Part shown: positions 59,304-64,000 of the stretch, in pieces
Numbering within the stretch: the first letter of the stretch is position 1
Layout: each line of letters begins with the position of its first letter
Assembly (NCBI GenBank): GCA_028673005.1
Contig: CM054115.1
Coordinates: 57,561,407 to 57,625,406 of the forward strand
Direction of reading: 5' to 3'
Length of the DNA stretch: 64,000 nt
Origin: Tanypteryx hageni
Lineage: Eukaryota > Arthropoda > Insecta > Odonata > Petaluridae
The notes under the pieces: generated by a model
Told to the model about the DNA's origin: nothing
The model's input: only the letters and a program-made list of their open reading frames with translations
Database searches by the model: none
Translations under genes and position numbers: made by a program

Positions 59304-59684
59304 TCAAATTCCTACACCTCTCTGTACCTCGGCTCCTCCGAATCTCTTATTTTTTGCATTCTCCTTAATTGTTTCCGTGTTGTTGTGGTTGTAGGCTGGT
59401 TTTAGGTTAGGTGGACACATGGTAGGTTCATTGGGATTGCTATTTGGAAAAGTTTCGACCTCATCACCCACACGTAATTGTGTTTGCTCTAGTTGATTTG
59501 CCAATTCTAGTAAATTCAAGGCGATTTCATTGATTGTGGCCCATATTTGAGCATTATCACCAATGATGATGTGTACCTCAGTCTCGTTAAGTCTTTTGAA
59601 TGTATTTTTGTTAACTATCACCTCACTCTGCATGTCTCTCATGATTGCCTGGGAAAGTTTATTTTTCAGTGGCCAGCTATTCAA
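59304..59684 (-). other. antisense open frame (126 codons) in a scrib intron, unknown
   Basis: A 381-bp frame on the opposite strand to scrib, with Asn/Glu-rich sequence including NETEVHIIIGDNAQIWATIN and LLELANQLEQTQLRVGDEV. It looks protein-like and partly coiled-coil-like, but I do not recognise it. It may be a transposon-derived fragment. No splice or promoter signal was tied to it. Confidence 0.25.
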
Positions 59685-60846
59685 ATCTAGGAAAAAGGTT
59701 TGAATAGATTTACAAGTATTGTTTTTTATTTAGTGCATGTTTTCTTTGAATCTGTAATGTAATATTAATTGGAATTGTAAAACTTGAAGTTGTAGTGGTT
59801 TGTAGTTTATGTTACTAACAGTTGTTAGTTTTTCAAGTCTCTGTGAAAATTTCTTTTTCGATGCATATTGTAAAAATCCCTTTGTGATATTAATCTAAAA
59901 TGTTATTTGAAATGGGTAATCACTAGCCATCCATTGTGTTGGCATATGAATAGAGAGTAGGATTTTTCAGAGCTGGAAAAAGGTGCATGGAATATTTATA
60001 GTATTTGTGAAAAACTAGAAAATAGATGGAATTATTGTATATAGTTTTCAATTTAGTATTTTATGAAGGAGGTAGACTTGAACCTCTCTAATCCATAAGC
60101 CTCGAGAAATAGGCTATTATGGATTACAGAAAATCTCAAATTATGGGAGGTACTACTCATATTGAAAGGTAAAGAAAGTCAATTACGAATTACCATATTT
60201 ATCGGCATATAAGACGCACCAGGATATAAGATGCACCCTGGTTTTTAGAAGATTTTTCAGGAAAAAAGTATTTTGGTTCATCAGGTCATTTAGGAAGGGC
60301 CACACCGTATATAATTTACAGCCGTGATTAAGTCTGTACCTGACAACATTTACAGAAAATATTATGGTATGATAATAGTTAAATATAACATTTTGAATAA
60401 ACTTCATTCGTAAAACAAATGGAGATGTTCTAAAACATAAATAGTTGCTTTGAGCCTTGTATAGCTAAATGTGTCCTGTGTGAACTCGGCAGTAGTATTA
60501 AAGCTGTCGGAATGTGCCGCACACATCACACGTATAGATACCCTTTACCAATAGTACTTACTTAAACTTAAGTGCAAGATGATATTTTAATATAATGGGA
60601 TAAATAATAAATGGAATGCATATATGATAACGATATGTATACTCAACTAGTCCTTTTTCTTCTGCAACTCTTTTTGCCTCATCCATAACGATTTTGATCG
60701 ATACAGTAATACCTGTTCTACTATCCATCACTTCTTCCTCTAGTTGTGGCCATTTAAGACCAACCTTATGAAGACTATGTTTCTCTTATCCTATCAGCTT
60801 CAGTTTTTCCTCATTTTCTCCATTCATGGAACTAGGGGCAGACTGG

Positions 60847-61145
60847 TAATACGGATGATTGGGCGATCGCCCGAAGGGCCAACTGAGCCGGTATAAATTT
60901 AAATATTGTAATATCGTTATTGTATTACTATAATAATTGGTTTAAATGTAATAGCCCTATTATAAACAAATTGTATTATTTTTATTTAAATAGTTAATAC
61001 GGGTGATTGGGCTATCACCCGAAGGGCCAACTTGGCCGGTATAAAATTTAAATATTGTAATATTGTTATATTGTATCACTATAATAATTGGTTTAAATGT
61101 AATAGCCCTATTATAAACAAATTTTATTATTTTTATTAAAATAGT
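60847..61145 (+). repeat. ~150-bp tandem duplication
   Basis: Copy 1 60,847-60,994 and copy 2 60,995-61,145 share GGGC-ATC-CCCGAAGGGCCAACT-like text, TATAATAATTGGTTTAAATG and AATAGCCCTATTATAAACAA. They differ at a few per cent of positions. Each contains a small palindrome, GGGCGATCGCCC or GGGCTATCACCC. Confidence 0.92.
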
Positions 61146-61445
61146 TGAGAGATATTATTCAATGTATTTTCATCCACATTTTTATCGATGAGATAATAAA
61201 TTTTTTTAAATCGGGCCGGTGGCACAGTCACTCCGGCCGATTTAGTATTGGCATTCCGCTCCTGCACAAAACCTTTTTTTTCTGTGGGAGGTGGAGCGAT
61301 ATGACGTGCTGCTGCATTTCCATGCATTTTTTAGTATTGAATCATCTGAAGCTTATAACTAATGGCATAGGCATATCTTTTCACTTTTGTAGCTATTGCG
61401 ATCTCAATACATGTAAATTTGAGTTGAAGGCTTTCGCAGCGTTGC

Positions 61446-61600
61446 TGAATGCTGGTGGAGGTTTTCGGGTTTCGCTGCGTTGGCGGCATTTCTGGCTCTC
61501 ACTTCATCTCCTGAAGATGCAGACTGCAATGTCTGCGAAACGTCGAGAGCCAGAAATGCAGCCAACACAGCGAAACCCGAAAACCTCCACCAGCATTCAA
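61446..61600 (+). repeat. 55-bp snap-back hairpin whose loop resembles a hammerhead ribozyme core (Penelope-type signature)
   Basis: Arm 61,446-61,500 pairs with 61,545-61,600 over about 55 bp with two mismatches. The 44-nt loop holds CTGAAGA (61,511-61,517), a six-base-pair stem GCAGAC/GTCTGC (61,519-61,536) and GAAACGTC (61,537-61,544). In type I hammerheads the order is CUGANGA, stem II, GAAA, a very short stem III, then a UH cleavage site; GUC fits here, with AC/GU as a two-pair stem III. CTC before CTGA can pair with GAG after GTC as the start of stem I. One extra U sits between CUGAAGA and stem II. Penelope-like retroelements are known to carry such minimal hammerheads. Confidence 0.6.
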
Positions 61601-61606
61601 TACACG

Positions 61607-61826
61607 TAACGTTATTTATCCTAGATATGTATAAAATATATGACATCTACACGAATTCTTGTTTCATAGCATTAATCGCGCCGTTCAATGGGCTCATTAG
61701 AAACTAAAACATTATAACGTTATTTATCCTAGATATGTATAAAATATTTATGACATCTACATGAATTCTTCTGTTTCATAACATTAATTGCGCCGTTCAA
61801 CGGGCTCATTAAAAACTAAAACATCA
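61607..61826 (+). repeat. ~107-bp tandem duplication
   Basis: Copy 1 61,607-61,713 and copy 2 61,714-61,826 both begin TAACGTTATTTATCCTAGAT and contain GCGCCGTTCAA-GGGCTCATTA, differing by a few substitutions and short indels. It directly follows the hairpin's right arm. Confidence 0.92.
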
Positions 61827-62551
61827 CAAATGCACCGAAATTGTAATCACTATATTAAAGCATAATAATGAAAATGCATCCTCGTAATTCATGTGCATAA
61901 GGTATTACTGTATATATTAATAAATGTTTCACTATTAATTATCAATAATGTATATTTTATTATTTTTGTGACGAATGACTGCCAATTATTCCATTTGGGA
62001 ATGAGTGTGCTCGTTAGTGTCAGTATTGAGAACAGTAATAATCTTACCTTTGGTGTATAAGACAGGCTGATTTTTGGGTTCATTTCTATGAAAAAAAGTG
62101 CATCTTATATACCGAGAAATGTGGTATTTCTTTTACTTAACCTTACAAGGGGACTATTTATTTGTAGAAATGTAGTTATACTGTAAAACAATTGCCATCA
62201 GCTACCTCAAACTAATGTAACTTCAAGATGTTGATTAATTGAAAAAGAAACTACTAGAATATTACACATTAATACAGTATGTGTAATATGAAAACTAAAA
62301 AATATGAATGAATCAAGTACAGTAATATTGTTTTAATTATCATTGACATGATGTCAAAGGTCATGGAGTTTTCATGGATTGGGAGTTTTCAAGCATTTGT
62401 TTTGAATTACTGGAGTTTTTTAATTATAGACTTACAGATTAGAGAGGTTCAAATGTATTAGCAAGTTTTACACTGCAATTCATATTGTAATTTATTTAAG
62501 AAGAAAAGTATTTGCTTCTTAACTTGCTGAAAGTTTTTCCTTTTTGTTATA

Positions 62552-62727
62552 CAGTTGGTCCCCGGTATTCACAGATTCAGTATGCGTCAATTCACTTATT
62601 CGTCATTCATGTATTATGGAACAATTTTTCGGTAATCACTGTTTTTCGTTTCACTTATTCATTAGTCGAACTACTTGCCATGGTGGAATAAGAAGTCGAC
62701 AAACACACTAATAACAGGGACCAACAG
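62552..62727. mobile_element. 176-bp TA-flanked MITE
   Basis: The ends CAGTTGGTCCCC and AGGGACCAACAG are inverted repeats with two mismatches. TA is outside both (62,550-62,551; 62,728-62,729). No coding sequence. Tc1/mariner/pogo-type by target site and size. Confidence 0.8.
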
Positions 62728-64000
62728 TATTTGTGTATTTCTGTTATAACTCAGTCTTTTCTAAACTTGAGTAGTAATTCTTGTTTATTAATTGAGGCAT
62801 TGTATATATTAAAATTAAAGTAGTGAGCCATTCCTTTACTTAAAATGGTGAATTACAAGTTTATAGATATAAAGGTCAGGGTCTAAAATGACTATTGATA
62901 ATTCTTAAATATTTTTCTTTTCATATATGCCAATGCGATACGTTTTATTAAGGATAAAACTTTTATTAGCAACTTCAGTTTAAAATCTTAAAACAAAGGA
63001 TTGAAATGGATATAGAAGGTTTATTTTTTATATAACATTCTATGTAAACCATGTTAATATTTAAAAAAAACTTATTTTCAATTGTTTTTATTTGGACTTC
63101 ATGATGCCATATCAATTGAAATTGTATTTTATTCTGCTTTTAAATGAATTATTAATTATGAAATGCTTTCTTCAATAGATTATTTTTGCATATCCATCCA
63201 ATTTTATTATTTAATTGACTTTACAATAAAAATTAATATTCAGCATAGAAATTCTTTGGAATTTTTCCTAGATAAGCTTTGGTAGATACTGTAGAAAATG
63301 TAATTTAGTAATTTTAGGAAACTTAACTTATTTAGGCCAGAAAATTATTTTCATAATTAAAATTTAATTATTTAAAATGTTTGTTTCAGGAAAAATATTA
63401 AAACCTTACTTTTGTTTCTGCATAACTGTGGCTATGTAATTACTTCAACATTGTTTTGTTATTTTTTGCTTAGTTTTATTAGAATTAATGAATTTCATAT
63501 TATGTACCTTTATTTGTAGGCTTGCCAACTGTCCATTTTTCGGATGGACAATCCATCTTTCACAAGATTTGTCCATTGTCCATCCCTAACCTCTGGATGG
63601 ACATGATTTGTCCATCTTTCCGTAAATTTTACCATTTACTAGTAATTATTTTGTATATATAATAATTCTAACAAATATAATAATATAAATAATAACTATA
63701 TTTTGGTAACACTAAAGCTGAACACAACTAAGTTGGCAGCTCGTGGTCATGAGTTCATTTGCCAGTCCATGCATTGACTTTAAAAAATTTTTGTTCTCAC
63801 GATTTCAGTACAGCTGACTTGTCAATGTGATTAAAAAGATTTGGGAAATGTCTCCAGCTGTGGAAATTTATTTATTATTTGTTAAGCATGTTTTAGAATT
63901 TTTCAAAACAGCTATTCTATAGCACTAGAATGTAATCCAACTACTGTTAGCAATGTTTTCTCCATTATATTGGAGCTAAAAAAGCCAATTATAAAATTGC
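62728..64000. other. presumed scrib intron, little recognised
   Basis: AT-rich and CpG-poor. The next scrib exon, expected to lead to the first PDZ domain, was not seen before the window ends. Confidence 0.4.
63525..63625 (+). repeat. short GTCCAT/ATGGAC repeat cluster
   Basis: GTCCAT occurs at least four times and GGATGGAC twice within about 100 bp, partly as inverted pairs. It is probably the end of a transposable element; no partner was found. Confidence 0.4.

Larger units (their letters stand above)
60193..62124. mobile_element. TA-flanked element with TATAAGA(C/T)GCAC termini
   Basis: The left end CCATATTTATCGGCATATAA, followed by GACGCACC, is inverted relative to the right end GTGCATCTTATATACCGAG, followed by AAATGTGG. 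TA flanks both. No transposase was recognised. The interior is made of the tandem duplications and the hairpin listed separately. The class is Tc1/mariner-like by TA target only. Confidence 0.65.
60075..62455. mobile_element. Tigger-type element, TA-flanked, with nested insertion
   Basis: The left terminus GACTTGAACCTCTCTAATCC and the right terminus GATTAGAGAGGTTCAAATG are inverted. TA is directly outside (60,073-60,074; 62,456-62,457). The terminus is nearly that of the MITE at 31,370. Almost all of its length is the nested element 60,193-62,124, so the original was a short MITE. Confidence 0.75.

Overview
The window is nuclear DNA from an arthropod with a large, repeat-rich genome, most likely an insect. 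The evidence is one intron-rich + strand gene split into 13 short exons, all with GT-AG introns. It is surrounded by relics of hAT, Tc1/mariner/pogo, Transib, LINE, SINE and probably Penelope-type elements. A low-CpG gene body beside CpG-rich upstream DNA suggests a species with gene-body methylation, perhaps hemimetabolous. That last point is inference.

The only host protein gene I can support is scribble (scrib), a LAP-family (leucine-rich repeat plus PDZ) cell-polarity scaffold. Thirteen coding exons between 36,647 and 59,197 read in one consistent phase. They cover about a dozen LRRs, the LAP-specific region and an acidic linker ending in the family block LHRRDTPHHLKNKRI. The start codon with the first LRRs, and the PDZ domains, are not in the window.

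Region by region: 1-36,646 holds no recognised host coding sequence. It is CpG-rich, with hAT MITEs (4.2, 6.0, 11.6, 23.1 and 26.4 kb), tandem arrays, long hairpins (15.6 and 31.0 kb), a SINE (25.3 kb), a pogo-type MITE (31.4 kb) and a nested block at 17,741-24,142. That block is bounded by a perfect 8-bp target duplication. It contains an older hAT gene, cut by a Transib element, which is itself cut by a mariner-type element. From about 35.9 kb CpG becomes rare. From 36,647 to 59,197 the scrib exons alternate with introns swollen by transposons: a hAT in the intron at 37.1-40.9 kb, a hAT plus a mariner at 41.2-45.6 kb, and a 5.5-kb pogo element at 49.6-55.7 kb. From 59,198 to 64,000, presumably inside the next intron, two TA-flanked elements are nested around tandem duplications and a 55-bp snap-back hairpin. 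The hairpin loop resembles a hammerhead ribozyme core.

The most notable structures are four. The Transib relic has both ends with the geometry of a V(D)J 23-RSS. The outer hAT is a 6.4-kb transposon within transposon. CpG density drops sharply just before the first visible scrib exon. The hammerhead-like foldback is at 61.4-61.6 kb. All calls come from reading the sequence; no database search was run.
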